Positions 21,555-30,116 of a DNA stretch of 64,000 nucleotides are shown one piece after another. Each line of letters opens with the position of its first letter. The stretch's first letter is position 1. Source of the DNA: Streptomyces sp. NBC_00102 (lineage in GTDB: Bacteria; Actinomycetota; Actinomycetes; Streptomycetales; Streptomycetaceae); NCBI RefSeq assembly GCF_026343115.1, contig NZ_JAPEMC010000001.1:2604001-2668000 (forward strand), given 5' to 3'. Position numbers and translations under genes: made by a program. The notes beneath the pieces are model-generated. The model saw only the letters and a list, made by a program, of their open reading frames with translations, was not told where the DNA came from and did not search any database.

Positions 21555-21820
21555 CCCCCCCCCCGGCGTGCGGGGATGGTCCCCATGCCGTGCCCTGCCG
21601 TATGCGGACGCGGTAGTGCTCCCCGCGCGTGCGGGGATGGTCCCTGCTCATCCCACCCTGGCACCACATGGGTTTCGTGCTCCCCGCGCATGCGGGGATG
21701 GTCCCGAGAAACCACCTATCGCAGTGGTGCGGGGCACGTGCTCCCCGCGTGTGCGGGGATGGTCCCGTGTACTTGTGGTTCGAGGCGTCGGTCAGGGTGT
21801 GCTCCCCGCGCGTGCGGGGA
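21555..21820 (+). CRISPR. CRISPR array, trailer-side segment cut off by the IS110 element
   Basis: The right half of split repeat 28 (ending 21583) is followed by repeats at 21616 (perfect), 21677 (one G to A), 21738 (one C to T) and a terminal copy at 21799 that keeps only its first 22 bases. Four 32-bp spacers lie between them. Growing degeneracy towards the right marks this as the old trailer end. With the IS upstream, transcription from the leader probably does not reach these spacers efficiently. Confidence 0.95.
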
Positions 21821-22022
21821 GCCAGCCCCGCCACCGCTGCTCCTACGAAGCAGATGTCGGGTGCTCCCTCGCCCGCCAAGCCCTTCGCGCGCCCCTCTTG
21901 GCTCCCCAAAGGGCGGCGCCGCACGCGAACCCGCCCCCTGCAGCCCTCTCCTGCCCCAGCCGGGCACCCCTCCGCTCGGCTGCCAGTCGGGGTGCACGGT
22001 GACCAGTTGCCCGGGTGGGGAA
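21821..22022. other. Post-array region with decayed sequence
   Basis: After the truncated last repeat, a GTGCTCCC-like fragment at 21861 may be a further decayed repeat. Immediately before it, 21845-21861 is identical over 17 bases to 22207-22223 in the downstream hydrolase gene; on the minus strand both encode P-D-I-C-F. The rest is pyrimidine-rich and shows no gene. Confidence 0.5.
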
Positions 22023-23237
22023 CTACTCCGGCAGCCGCTCCAGGAGCCAGCCGCCGAGTTGCTCGGTGATCCGGGTGTGCCCGGTGGTCTCGGACGAGCA
22101 GAGGAACTCGTCGAGGTCGCTCTCCTCCGGCGGCAGTCCGTCGACGTTCGCGTAGAGGTCGTCCGGCTGGTCGATGTCGCGGATGGCGACGGCGCTCACG
22201 GTCGGGACGAAGCAGATGTCGGGGTGGTTGAGTTCGATCTCGGCGCCGAACTGTTCCAGCATCGCGCCGAGGATGCCGTACGAGTCGAGCGTGCCGCCGG
22301 GCGCACCGTCGAGCTCCGGGAAGCCGCTGGTGGTGATGGTCTTCCCGGCCGCCAGGAAGAGCCGCTTCAGTTCGGCGACGACGGCCTCGTGGCCTTCGGC
22401 CTGGGTGTAGAAGGTGGTGCCGGGGTAGATCAGCGGGCCGACGCTGGCGAGCGCGACCTGGCCCGGGTTGATGGCCGGCCCCAGGCCGTCGCCGCGGCCG
22501 TTGGCCACCGCGATAAGGCGGGGAATCTGCGGCCAGAATCCGACCGAGCGCAGCTCCGCGAGGAACTTCTCGCGCTCAGGGGCGACTTCGACGCTCTCGG
22601 TCTCCGGGTCGTAGTGGCGCCAGAGCATCTCGCGTGCGGCCGGGCTGTCCATCTGCCGGGCGAACTTGTTGGCCATGGGGATGAAGTAGGAGAAGGCCTG
22701 GAGCCCGATGGGGATGACGGCGCCCCGGTGCGGGCTGTCGTAGGAGAAGTAGAGCGCCGTCTGGTGGTCGATGCCCTGGCCCTCCAGCTTGGCGAGGACG
22801 TAGCGGGTGATGATCCCGCCCATGCTGAAGCCGCCCACGGTCAGCGGGGCGTTCCCCTCCCGCTCCGCGATGGTGCGCTGGATCGCGGCGGTGACGGTCT
22901 TGGCGTTGTCGAGGATCGAGGCGCTGCGCTCGTCGTAGCCGATGAGGACGACGTCCCGGCCGGACCGGCGGATCTCGGTGAGGAGGGCGTACTCGCCGCC
23001 GTCCAGACCGTGGAAGAGCTTCTCAAGGTCGGAGGGGCCGAGGTTGAAGCCGTCGGCCAGGAGGACGGGCTTCCGGATGCCGTCGTTGTTCTCGCCGTAG
23101 AAGACGCGGGCGAAGCCGTTGGGGAGTTCCCACTCCTCGTCGGGCCGGGACGCCGGACCCGTGATCGGCGCCTCGGCGTGGACCGCCCCGCCGACCGCGA
23201 ACTCCCCTACACCTTGCTCAGCCTGCTGACCGGACAA
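22023..23237 (-). CDS. Alpha/beta-hydrolase, lipase/esterase-like (PGAP1/LCAT-type fold)
   Basis: A 404-residue cytoplasmic hydrolase without a signal peptide. The nucleophile elbow reads GGFSMGGIITRYVLAKLEGQ and is followed by YFSYDSPHRGAVIPI, a pattern of lipase-like enzymes acting on large acyl or inositol substrates. The start appears to be TTG at 23237 (L-S-G-Q-Q-A): GGAGGAG lies 7 bases upstream, whereas upstream in-frame starts lack a ribosome site. The substrate cannot be told from sequence. It lies next to the decayed end of the CRISPR array and shares a 17-bp match with it. Confidence 0.75.
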   Translation of the reverse strand: MSGQQAEQGVGEFAVGGAVHAEAPITGPASRPDEEWELPNGFARVFYGENNDGIRKPVLLADGFNLGPSDLEKLFHGLDGGEYALLTEIRRSGRDVVLIGYDERSASILDNAKTVTAAIQRTIAEREGNAPLTVGGFSMGGIITRYVLAKLEGQGIDHQTALYFSYDSPHRGAVIPIGLQAFSYFIPMANKFARQMDSPAAREMLWRHYDPETESVEVAPEREKFLAELRSVGFWPQIPRLIAVANGRGDGLGPAINPGQVALASVGPLIYPGTTFYTQAEGHEAVVAELKRLFLAAGKTITTSGFPELDGAPGGTLDSYGILGAMLEQFGAEIELNHPDICFVPTVSAVAIRDIDQPDDLYANVDGLPPEESDLDEFLCSSETTGHTRITEQLGGWLLERLPE

Positions 23238-23543
23238 TGTGATGCTCCTCCGTCTGCGCACGCCCCAGCGGCCCACCGGAACGGCGGGCACGGAAACTGA
23301 GGGACGTCACCGAGACAGGGCTCATCATGATCAGGCCCGGAACCCCCCGGCGAGAGGATGCGTCCCGGTTCATCCCTATAGGGGACGCGAGACGTGCAGG
23401 TTTACCGGCACCCGCGCACAAGCCGTACCAGCCGGTGCGCACCCGTCCCACCAGCCCATGTGCGCACCCGCCCGCCCGGCTCGCGCGCCCTGCGTGGGCT
23501 GCCCGCGCCCCGGGCGTCGCACGCCCGCTCCAGGGCGGCCGGG

Positions 23544-24476
23544 TCAGCCCTGCGCCGACACCATCTTCTCGATCTGCTCCACCACGAAGTCGGGCCGGTC
23601 CTTCGGGACGTCGTGCGAACTGCCGGTCGCGGTGACGAGCGTCCGGTTCGGCGCCTGCTGGACGAAGGTCGCGGCGGCGTCGCGCCAGCGCTGGGCGTCC
23701 TCGGGCGATCCGTCGAAGGGGGTCTTCTCCGACACGATGACGTCTGCGGGGACACTGTCCGGCCAGGACATCTTGTTGTATGCCTGGTGTGCCGGGGTGA
23801 AGTTCTCGGCGGTCTCGATCAGTTGACGGTTCGCGGGCGCGGTGGGGTCCTTCTTCGCGGCGTCCACCTCCGGCCGGCTCGCGGCGACGAGCCGGGTGAT
23901 CTCCTCGTCCGTGAAGAACGGGGGCAGGTTGGCGTCCACGAGTACAGAGGCGGAGACCATCTTCGGGTTCTCCTTGGTGAAGTACGTCGCAACCTCGCCG
24001 GCCTGCGAGTGGGACACCAGGATCACGTCCTTGGTGACCCCCAGCTCGGTGAGCCCCGTCTTCAGGTCGCTGACGGCGCCCTCCACGTCCCACGGACCGG
24101 GCACCACCTCGCTCTGGCCGAGGCCGGCCCGGTCGTACGTGATGACCGTCGCACCGGTGTCCGCGTGGAGCCGGGGAGCGATGTCCTTCCAGTACGAGGA
24201 GTCCTCGCCGCCCCCCGAGTCGAGGACGATGGCGGGGCCGTGCCCCGCGGTGATGTGGAACGCGACGCGGTGGCCGTCGCTGTCGACCATGCGCAGCTTC
24301 GACCCGTCCGCGCGTCCCGTCCCCGAGGATTCGGACGCCGCCGCCTTCGGGATCGCCTTCGGAGCGGCGGAGTTCTCCTCGCCGCAGGCCGTGACGATCC
24401 CGCCGGTCACCGCCAGCAGGGCTACGGCGGACAGTGCGCGGCGGGTAGGTCGGTGGGGCGGGCGTATGCGTGACAT
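23544..24476 (-). CDS. Lipoprotein alpha/beta-hydrolase
   Basis: A 310-residue exported hydrolase. The start at 24476 (M-S-R-I-R-P-P) follows GAGGATC and gives a lipoprotein signal peptide with lipobox IVTAC. The alpha/beta-hydrolase core shows an oxyanion region VLDSGGGEDSSYW, the nucleophile motif VSHSQAGEVA (Ser in SHSQAG) and a C-terminal catalytic His in TGSSHDVPKDRPD. It probably acts on small esters or amides at the outer membrane face. No operon partner is evident. Confidence 0.82.
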   Translation of the reverse strand: MSRIRPPHRPTRRALSAVALLAVTGGIVTACGEENSAAPKAIPKAAASESSGTGRADGSKLRMVDSDGHRVAFHITAGHGPAIVLDSGGGEDSSYWKDIAPRLHADTGATVITYDRAGLGQSEVVPGPWDVEGAVSDLKTGLTELGVTKDVILVSHSQAGEVATYFTKENPKMVSASVLVDANLPPFFTDEEITRLVAASRPEVDAAKKDPTAPANRQLIETAENFTPAHQAYNKMSWPDSVPADVIVSEKTPFDGSPEDAQRWRDAAATFVQQAPNRTLVTATGSSHDVPKDRPDFVVEQIEKMVSAQG

Positions 24477-24681
24477 GGGTGATCCTCGGTGCCTGGTCTG
24501 GTTTGCCATCGGATGTCATTCATCCTCCGGCGGTGAGCGCTCCGGGAACATCCGGTTGGCACGCCGATCGGCGGTGCTGCTGGGGCCAGCGAGCGGGGTG
24601 GGGATATCCCCAGGAGCGGCCTGTTCGGACGGGCCGCCGACCACTGACAGCCCGCTCGACGCCCCCGCCGATCCCGTACGG

Positions 24682-25146
24682 CTACGGAGCGGGCTCCGGT
24701 ACGGGCTCCGTCAACACGAACCAGACCGTCTTCGTCTGCCGCGTCCCCCGCCCCTGCACGGTGGCCCCCCAGCGCAAGGACAGCCGGTCCACGATGATCA
24801 GCCCCCGGCCGCTCTCCGCGCCGGGCCCCGGAGCGGAGAGCGGCAACGGGTCCGGCTGGTCGTCGGTCACGTGGACCCTGACCTGGTGCGGGGCGATCGC
24901 CACGTCCACGCGGATCAGCCTGGACCTCGTGTGGCAGTACACGTTGCCCACCACCTCGCTCACGCACAGCCGGGCGTCGTCAACCAGAGCGGGATGCCCA
25001 GTCAGTCGCAGGAGTGTGGCAACGAAGTCCCGCACCAGCTTGGGGGCGTGGGCGTTGTTGGGCGCCACCACGCGGTAACGGTCACCGCGTCGGGGCAGGG
25101 CGCCCAGCGGCGGGGCGGGCGGAGGCGGAGTTGCTACGACGGTCAT
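24682..25146 (-). CDS. Anti-sigma-factor-like ATP-binding protein (HATPase_c, RsbW/SpoIIAB type)
   Basis: A 154-residue GHKL ATPase without a histidine-kinase dimerisation domain. The N-box reads CVSEVVGNVYCHT and the G-box region GRGLIIVDRLSLRWG. It is divergent from the XRE and DUF397 genes, an arrangement repeated many times in Streptomyces genomes (WhiJ/AbaA-like groups). It may sequester a regulator or sigma factor; the partner is unknown. Confidence 0.85.
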   Translation of the reverse strand: MTVVATPPPPAPPLGALPRRGDRYRVVAPNNAHAPKLVRDFVATLLRLTGHPALVDDARLCVSEVVGNVYCHTRSRLIRVDVAIAPHQVRVHVTDDQPDPLPLSAPGPGAESGRGLIIVDRLSLRWGATVQGRGTRQTKTVWFVLTEPVPEPAP

Positions 25147-25401
25147 GACGAGTTCTCCCTACGCGAGGTGTTCTCAGGGCTCAGCCGGCCTGGCCTACGC
25201 CGTGGCGGTGGCCGCGCCAGGCATGCCAATGGGCCTTCGCGCGGCTGCACTTCGACATGTCCCATCGCCGACTTCCAGCAACCCGGACGCTAGGGCACAA
25301 CGGTGTGACGGCACAACAGTGGGACTGCCGTAACACCCATACGAGTGGACCGGCAGCAGGGAGGCGCGGCACACTCATACCCGCACCAAAGGGAGGACCA
25401 C

Positions 25402-26250
25402 ATGCCGCCAAGGAGCTACCCGACCGCCCGTCAGCGGCGTCTGGGCGCAGAGCTGCGCAAGCTACGCGAGAGGGCAGGCCTGTCAGGCAGTCAGGCCGCC
25501 GCCTATCTCGGTGGCGAACGCGCCCAGATCAGTCACATCGAGTCAGGTCGGTACGGGGTGAGCGACGAGCGCGTGCGCCGCCTCGCCGCTCACTACTCAG
25601 CCACCGACAAACACCTCATCGACGCACTCGCGAGCATGGCCGAGGAACGACCCAAGGGGTGGTGGGACGAATATCGCGGAATACTGTCGCCGGGATTCCT
25701 GGATCTCGCCGAGCTTGAGTACAAAGCAACGTATCTCCGCGCGATCCAGATGCTGACGATCCCTGGAATCTTTCAGACCGAGGCGTACGCGCGCGACCTC
25801 ATTCGCAGCGGAATCTCAGACCTGCCCGCTTCCGAACTGAACGCACGAGTCGAACACCGGATACGGCGCCGCGACATCTTCGACCGCCCCGCCCCCACAC
25901 CGTTCGAGGCCTTCATCCACGAGGCCGCCCTGCGCATGCAGTACTGCGACGCTGCGGCGATGAGGGAGCAACTCGCCTTCCTCTGCACTGTCTCATCCTG
26001 GCCGTCCGTCACGATTCGCGTCATCCCGTTCGGCGCGCGGATCACCGGCTCGGTGCACTCGATGCTCTACGCCGGCGCGATCATCCCCGCCCTGGACACG
26101 GTCCAACTGGACAGCGCGTTCGATGCCGGGTTCCTGGACGCCGAGGCGCAACTCGCACGATATCGAGCGCTTCTTGACTCCATCGAATCGATCTCGCTCA
26201 GTACCGAGAAGTCGACAGATTTCATCCAACACATCGCACAAGAAATGTGA
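25402..26250 (+). CDS. XRE-family regulator with DUF5753 (WhiJ-like)
   Basis: A 282-residue DNA-binding regulator. The N-terminal helix-turn-helix (residues about 10-65) contains LREKAGLSGSQ-like text, here LRERAGLSGSQAAAYLGG, then QISHIESGRYGVS. The rest is a DUF5753 domain (YKATYLRAIQMLTIPGIFQT, and MLYAGAIIPALDTV). The start at 25402 follows AAAGGGAGG. It is followed after 10 bases by a DUF397 gene, the usual partner, and is divergent from the ATPase gene. Confidence 0.92.
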   Translation: MPPRSYPTARQRRLGAELRKLRERAGLSGSQAAAYLGGERAQISHIESGRYGVSDERVRRLAAHYSATDKHLIDALASMAEERPKGWWDEYRGILSPGFLDLAELEYKATYLRAIQMLTIPGIFQTEAYARDLIRSGISDLPASELNARVEHRIRRRDIFDRPAPTPFEAFIHEAALRMQYCDAAAMREQLAFLCTVSSWPSVTIRVIPFGARITGSVHSMLYAGAIIPALDTVQLDSAFDAGFLDAEAQLARYRALLDSIESISLSTEKSTDFIQHIAQEM

Positions 26251-26260
26251 GTCCATCGGC

Positions 26261-26461
26261 ATGACCGACGCAATCAAGTGGCAGAAATCCTCCTTCTCGG
26301 GGGCTGATGACAACCAGAGCTGTATCGAGCTGGCGCCTGTTGACGGATCAATCAGAGTGCGCGAGAGCGACGAACCCGAAGTTGTGGTCACAACGAGCGT
26401 CGCCAAGCTTCGCGCGTTCATCCTCGGCGTCAAAGCAGGCGAGTTCGACCATCTGATCTGA
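26261..26461 (+). CDS. DUF397 small protein
   Basis: A 66-residue acidic protein with the DUF397 pattern KWQKSSFSGADDNQSCIELA and a C-terminal LRAFILGVKAGEFDHL. DUF397 proteins are encoded beside XRE/DUF5753 regulators and are thought to modulate them, as in the bldB/whiJ families of Streptomyces. It starts 10 bases after the regulator's stop, so co-expression is likely, and is followed by a hairpin terminator. Confidence 0.9.
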   Translation: MTDAIKWQKSSFSGADDNQSCIELAPVDGSIRVRESDEPEVVVTTSVAKLRAFILGVKAGEFDHLI

Positions 26462-26470
26462 CCTCCCTCC

Positions 26471-26495
26471 CCCCTGCCCGCTCCTCGGGCAGGGG
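26471..26495 (+). terminator. Hairpin terminator after DUF397
   Basis: A 10-bp stem CCCCTGCCCG / CGGGCAGGGG with loop CTCCT, starting 9 bases after the stop of the XRE-DUF397 pair. Confidence 0.65.
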
Positions 26496-26730
26496 CCAGC
26501 AGATCGGCCCAACATTGGGACGTACCACGGTTGCGCCCGATAGCTCGGTAACGCAACCGTCACCGTACGTCGCCTCCGGTCGCCGAAGCGCACCTTCTCC
26601 GGCGCTGAACCGACGTAAAGCACCCTGCCCGCAGGCTGGTTGACGAACAGGGCCTCCGGCCGTTCTTTCGCCCCGCCGTCAGCCGCGCGAGGGGGAGCGG
26701 CACCCCGACACCGCGATCGGACGGTCCACC

Positions 26731-27336
26731 ATGCCCAACTCGCTCCGGACGACCCCCACCCCCGCCGAGGCGCACCGGCGGACCGGGTTACGTTTCGAGG
26801 TACTCCGCTACGGACCGGCGACCGGCCTCGTACCCGAACCCGTGGACCTCCGCGTACTGCCCACCCCGCACGACGCGATCCGCGTCATCCGCAGCCAGCT
26901 CCGCGCCAGCCATCTCCTCGGCCTCCCCCCGCACGAGGCCGACCGGGCACGCCGGTGGGCGGATCACGGCGGCTGGATTCCCGCCCTCGGCGCGCTGTAC
27001 CGGGGCGAGCCCTGCGGGTTCCTGCTCAGGCTCCGCAGGGGCCGCCACCTGGACTGGAACGTACGCCCGTTGACGTACGTACAGCTGTCGCACGCGGGGT
27101 GCGACGTACACCGGCCGCGAAGTCTGCCCCGGCCACGGTCCGGCCAACGGACCTCGGCGCCCCGCGCCTACCACGTACAGGGCTTTCCCAAGTCCTTGAC
27201 GCTGTCGGCCAGTTCGATCGGGGTCGCAGGCCACCCGGCGTCATGCCAGTGGGCGATGCGCCAGCTCAGGCGCCGAGGCCAGAGCGCGGTCCCGGGCAGG
27301 TCGGCGACCGGCCTCCACACGGGCCGGCCGCCGTAG
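26731..27336 (+). CDS. Hypothetical protein, 3' end uncertain
   Basis: A 201-codon frame. The first 110 or so residues look protein-like ([20 protein letters not shown], then [20 protein letters not shown]). The rest is Arg/Ser/Pro-rich and overlaps the opposite-strand NUDIX gene by 169 bases, as a shadow frame would. Either the gene is frameshifted near 27100 or only its front part is real. No family was recognised. Confidence 0.35.
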   Translation: MPNSLRTTPTPAEAHRRTGLRFEVLRYGPATGLVPEPVDLRVLPTPHDAIRVIRSQLRASHLLGLPPHEADRARRWADHGGWIPALGALYRGEPCGFLLRLRRGRHLDWNVRPLTYVQLSHAGCDVHRPRSLPRPRSGQRTSAPRAYHVQGFPKSLTLSASSIGVAGHPASCQWAMRQLRRRGQSAVPGRSATGLHTGRPP

Positions 27337-27863
27337 TTGTCGAGTTGCTCCTCGGCGCCGACCTCCCCTTCGGCGTGTACGAGGAAGTAGTGCTGCCGGG
27401 TCTCTTCCTTCCAGACCCGGGCCACCTCCCCCGCCACGCTCCCGCCGAGCGCGGTCTCCTCGCGGAGCTCCCGCAGCACCGCCTCGTGCAGGGTCTCCCC
27501 CGCCTCCACACCGCCGCCGGGGATCTCGTACCAGGTGTAGCGGCGGTCGGACTGCCGGATGAGCAGGATCTGCCCGTCGCGGATGACTATCGCTCCGGCC
27601 CGTACGCGCTTGGGCACGGATGTCGTCGGGTCCTTCCACCGCACCGTGCCGCTCTTCGGGCCGCTGACGGACCACTCCCGGAGCACCTCCTCCGCCGTAC
27701 CGACCGGCCGGATCCGCACGTGCAGCGCCTCCGCGAGGGTGAGCGCCCGGCGGTGGTTCCCGTCCACGGGGTGTCCGGCACGAGGGAGGTGGTAGAGGCC
27801 CTCTTCCGTCGGGTCGCTCGTGAGTACCAGGGCATCGTCGTCGTACCGCACGTCTGCTCTCAT
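27168..27863 (-). CDS. NUDIX hydrolase
   Basis: A 231-residue protein. The NUDIX box ([20 protein letters not shown], then ET) fits G-x5-E-x7-REUxEE, with the final Gly replaced by Ala, in residues about 120-145. The core begins at [17 protein letters not shown]. The N-terminal 85 residues ([20 protein letters not shown]) form an extra domain of unknown role. The start at 27863 (M-R-A-D-V-R) is preferred over 27899. It probably hydrolyses a nucleoside-diphosphate-linked compound; the substrate is unknown. Confidence 0.85.
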   Translation of the reverse strand: MRADVRYDDDALVLTSDPTEEGLYHLPRAGHPVDGNHRRALTLAEALHVRIRPVGTAEEVLREWSVSGPKSGTVRWKDPTTSVPKRVRAGAIVIRDGQILLIRQSDRRYTWYEIPGGGVEAGETLHEAVLRELREETALGGSVAGEVARVWKEETRQHYFLVHAEGEVGAEEQLDNYGGRPVWRPVADLPGTALWPRRLSWRIAHWHDAGWPATPIELADSVKDLGKPCTW

Positions 27864-27951
27864 GGACCCGATGGTGTGCGTCGCCCGGACGTGGCGCAAG
27901 GCATTACACGGCCCAGGTCACCACACTCGACCAGGCGTTCGTACGAGTCGA

Positions 27952-28551
27952 TCAGGCATGCGCGGCAGCCGGGCGGTAGGTGCACACGTTCACCCCGGCG
28001 GGGCTGGTGACCGTCGAGAGCAGTTCCAGGGCGCGCAGGCCGCCGTCCGCCGGGAAGATCGTCTTACCGCCGCCGAGCAGCACCGGCATGATCATCAGCC
28101 GCAGCTCGTCGACCAGGCCCTCGCTCAGGAGGGTCCGGGCGAGAGTAGGACTGCCCATGACCGCCAGATCGCCGCCTCCGGCCTCGCGCAGCGCACGGAT
28201 GCGGCCGACCGCGTCACCGCCCGGGATGAGCGTGGTGTTCGCCCACACCAGGTCCTGGGCGGAGAGCGTCCCCGACACCACGTACTTCGCGATGGTGTTC
28301 ATCCGGTCGGCGAACGGGTCGCCCGCCCGGTCCGGCCACGCCCCGGCCATCGTCTGCCAGGTACGGCGCCCGAAGAGCAGCGCGTCGGCCTTGGCCAGGA
28401 CGTCGTCGAAGGTCCCGCCCACGATCTCCGGGTCGAAGTACGGATGCGACCAGCCGCCGTGCGTGAACCCGCCATCCGTATCCTCCTCGGGGCTGCCCGG
28501 CGCCTGCACGATGCCGTCGAGGCTCATGAATTCACTGATGACGATACGCAC
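27952..28551 (-). CDS. RibD C-terminal / dihydrofolate-reductase-like protein
   Basis: A 199-residue reductase of the stand-alone RibD_C family. It opens with VRIVISEFMSLDGIVQAPG, contains the nucleotide-binding LLFGRRTWQTMAGAWP, and ends with GLVDELRLMIMPVLLGGGK. The start is GTG at 28551 after GGGAGCG. Such proteins are usually NADPH-dependent reductases of unknown substrate, common in actinomycetes. Confidence 0.85.
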   Translation of the reverse strand: MRIVISEFMSLDGIVQAPGSPEEDTDGGFTHGGWSHPYFDPEIVGGTFDDVLAKADALLFGRRTWQTMAGAWPDRAGDPFADRMNTIAKYVVSGTLSAQDLVWANTTLIPGGDAVGRIRALREAGGGDLAVMGSPTLARTLLSEGLVDELRLMIMPVLLGGGKTIFPADGGLRALELLSTVTSPAGVNVCTYRPAAAHA

Positions 28552-28689
28552 GGGCTCGCTCCCTGATCTTCCGTCGTCCACAGGCTCTGTACGTAAGGAA
28601 GACAGTCGGACCGACAAAAACTCGTCGGGGCGCGCCGGGCTCACCGAAAGAAAAGTCGAGGGCTCCCGGGCCGGACGGGAGCACACGCC

Positions 28690-28727
28690 GGGGCGGGGCC
28701 GGACGCACCCGCGCCCGGCCCCGCCCC
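28690..28727. terminator. 13-bp GC hairpin after the GGR-family gene
   Basis: Arms GGGGCGGGGCCGG (28690-28702) and CCGGCCCCGCCCC (28715-28727). It lies 8 bases beyond the stop of the minus-strand flavoprotein gene and behind the RibD_C gene's upstream region, consistent with a terminator. Confidence 0.65.
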
Positions 28728-28735
28728 TTGTGGCC

Positions 28736-30019
28736 TCAAGCCTTCGGGGCCACCTTCGACAGCCCGTTGATGATGCGGTCCATCGCGTCGCCGCCCGTCG
28801 GGTCGGTGAGGTTGGCCAGCATCTTCAGGGTGAACTTCATCAGCAGCGGGTGAGTGAGACCGCGCTGCGTGGCGATCTTCATGATCTTCGGGTTGCCGAT
28901 GATCTTCACGAACGCCCGGCCGAGCGTGTAGTAGCCGCCGTAGGTGTCCTTGAGGATCTTCGGGTAGTTGTGCAGGGCCAGTTCGCGCTGGGCCGGGGTC
29001 GCGCGGGCGGTGGCCTGCACGATGACGTCGGCGGCGATCTGGCCGGACTCCATCGCGTACGCGATGCCCTCGCCGTTGAACGGGTTGACGAGGCCGCCCG
29101 CGTCACCGACGAGCAACAGGCCCTTGGTGTAGTGCGGCTGGCGGTTGAAGGCCATCGGGAGGGCGGCGCCGCGGATGGGCGTCGTCATGTTCTCCGGGGT
29201 GTAGCCCCAGTCCGCCGGCATCGACGCGCACCAGGCCTTGAGGACCTCGCGCCAGTCCAGCTCGCGGAAGGCGGAGGAGGAGTTGAGGATGCCGAGGCCG
29301 ACGTTGGACGTACCGTCGCCCATGCCGAAGATCCAGCCGTACCCGGGCAGCAGACGGTCCTGCGGGCCGCGCCGGTCCCAGAGTTCGAGCCAGGACTCCA
29401 GGTAGTCGTCGTCGTGGCGGGGCGAGGTGAAGTACGTACGGACCGCGACGCCCATCGGGCGGTCCTCGCGGCGGTGCAGGCCCATGGCGAGGGAGAGCCG
29501 GGTGGAGTTGCCGTCGGCGGCGACGACGAGCGGGGCGTGGAAGGTGACCGGGGTCTTCTCCTCGCCGAGCTTGGCGTGGACGCCGGTGATGCGGCCGGTG
29601 CGCTCGTCGATGATCGGGGCGCCGACGTTGGCGCGCTCGTACAGCCGCGCGCCCGCCTTCTGCGCCTGACGGGCGAGCTGTTCGTCGAAGTCGTCGCGCT
29701 TGCGGACGAGGCCGTAGTCCGGGTACGAGGCGAGGTCGGGCCAGTCGAGCTGGAGGCGGACACCGCCGCCGATGATGCGGAGGCCCTTGTTCCGCGACCA
29801 GCCGGCCTCTTCGGAGATGTCGATGCCCATGGAGACCAACTGCTTGGTCGCACGGGGGGTGAGACCGTCGCCGCAGACCTTCTCCCGCGGAAACGCGGTC
29901 TTCTCCAGCAGCAGGACGTCGAGCCCGGCCTTGGCGAGGTAGTACGCGGTCGTGGAGCCGGCTGGGCCCGCTCCGACGACGATCACGTCCGCGCTGTGTT
30001 CGGAGAGGGGCTCGGTCAC
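28736..30019 (-). CDS. Geranylgeranyl-reductase-family flavoprotein, possible menaquinone reductase (MenJ-like)
   Basis: A 427-residue FAD oxidoreductase. The N-terminal Rossmann motif is VIVVGAGPAGSTTAYYLAKA, the FAD-contacting block is EKTAFPREKVCGDGLTPRA, and the family signature is LLVGDAGGLVNPFNGEGIAY. Relatives saturate isoprenoid chains; in mycobacteria MenJ reduces the menaquinone side chain and lies near menG. Here menG is 0.7 kb away and complex I is in the same window, so partially saturated menaquinone is the likely product. The exact substrate is inferred. Confidence 0.8.
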   Translation of the reverse strand: MTEPLSEHSADVIVVGAGPAGSTTAYYLAKAGLDVLLLEKTAFPREKVCGDGLTPRATKQLVSMGIDISEEAGWSRNKGLRIIGGGVRLQLDWPDLASYPDYGLVRKRDDFDEQLARQAQKAGARLYERANVGAPIIDERTGRITGVHAKLGEEKTPVTFHAPLVVAADGNSTRLSLAMGLHRREDRPMGVAVRTYFTSPRHDDDYLESWLELWDRRGPQDRLLPGYGWIFGMGDGTSNVGLGILNSSSAFRELDWREVLKAWCASMPADWGYTPENMTTPIRGAALPMAFNRQPHYTKGLLLVGDAGGLVNPFNGEGIAYAMESGQIAADVIVQATARATPAQRELALHNYPKILKDTYGGYYTLGRAFVKIIGNPKIMKIATQRGLTHPLLMKFTLKMLANLTDPTGGDAMDRIINGLSKVAPKA

Positions 30020-30116
30020 GGTCGGATCTCCCGAAGACTCGAAATCGCGTGCCGCGGGGCACCGGTCCCATGCAGTCTATGGGGACCGGCAGATCAACTT
30101 ACCGAAGGGCTCCCCG

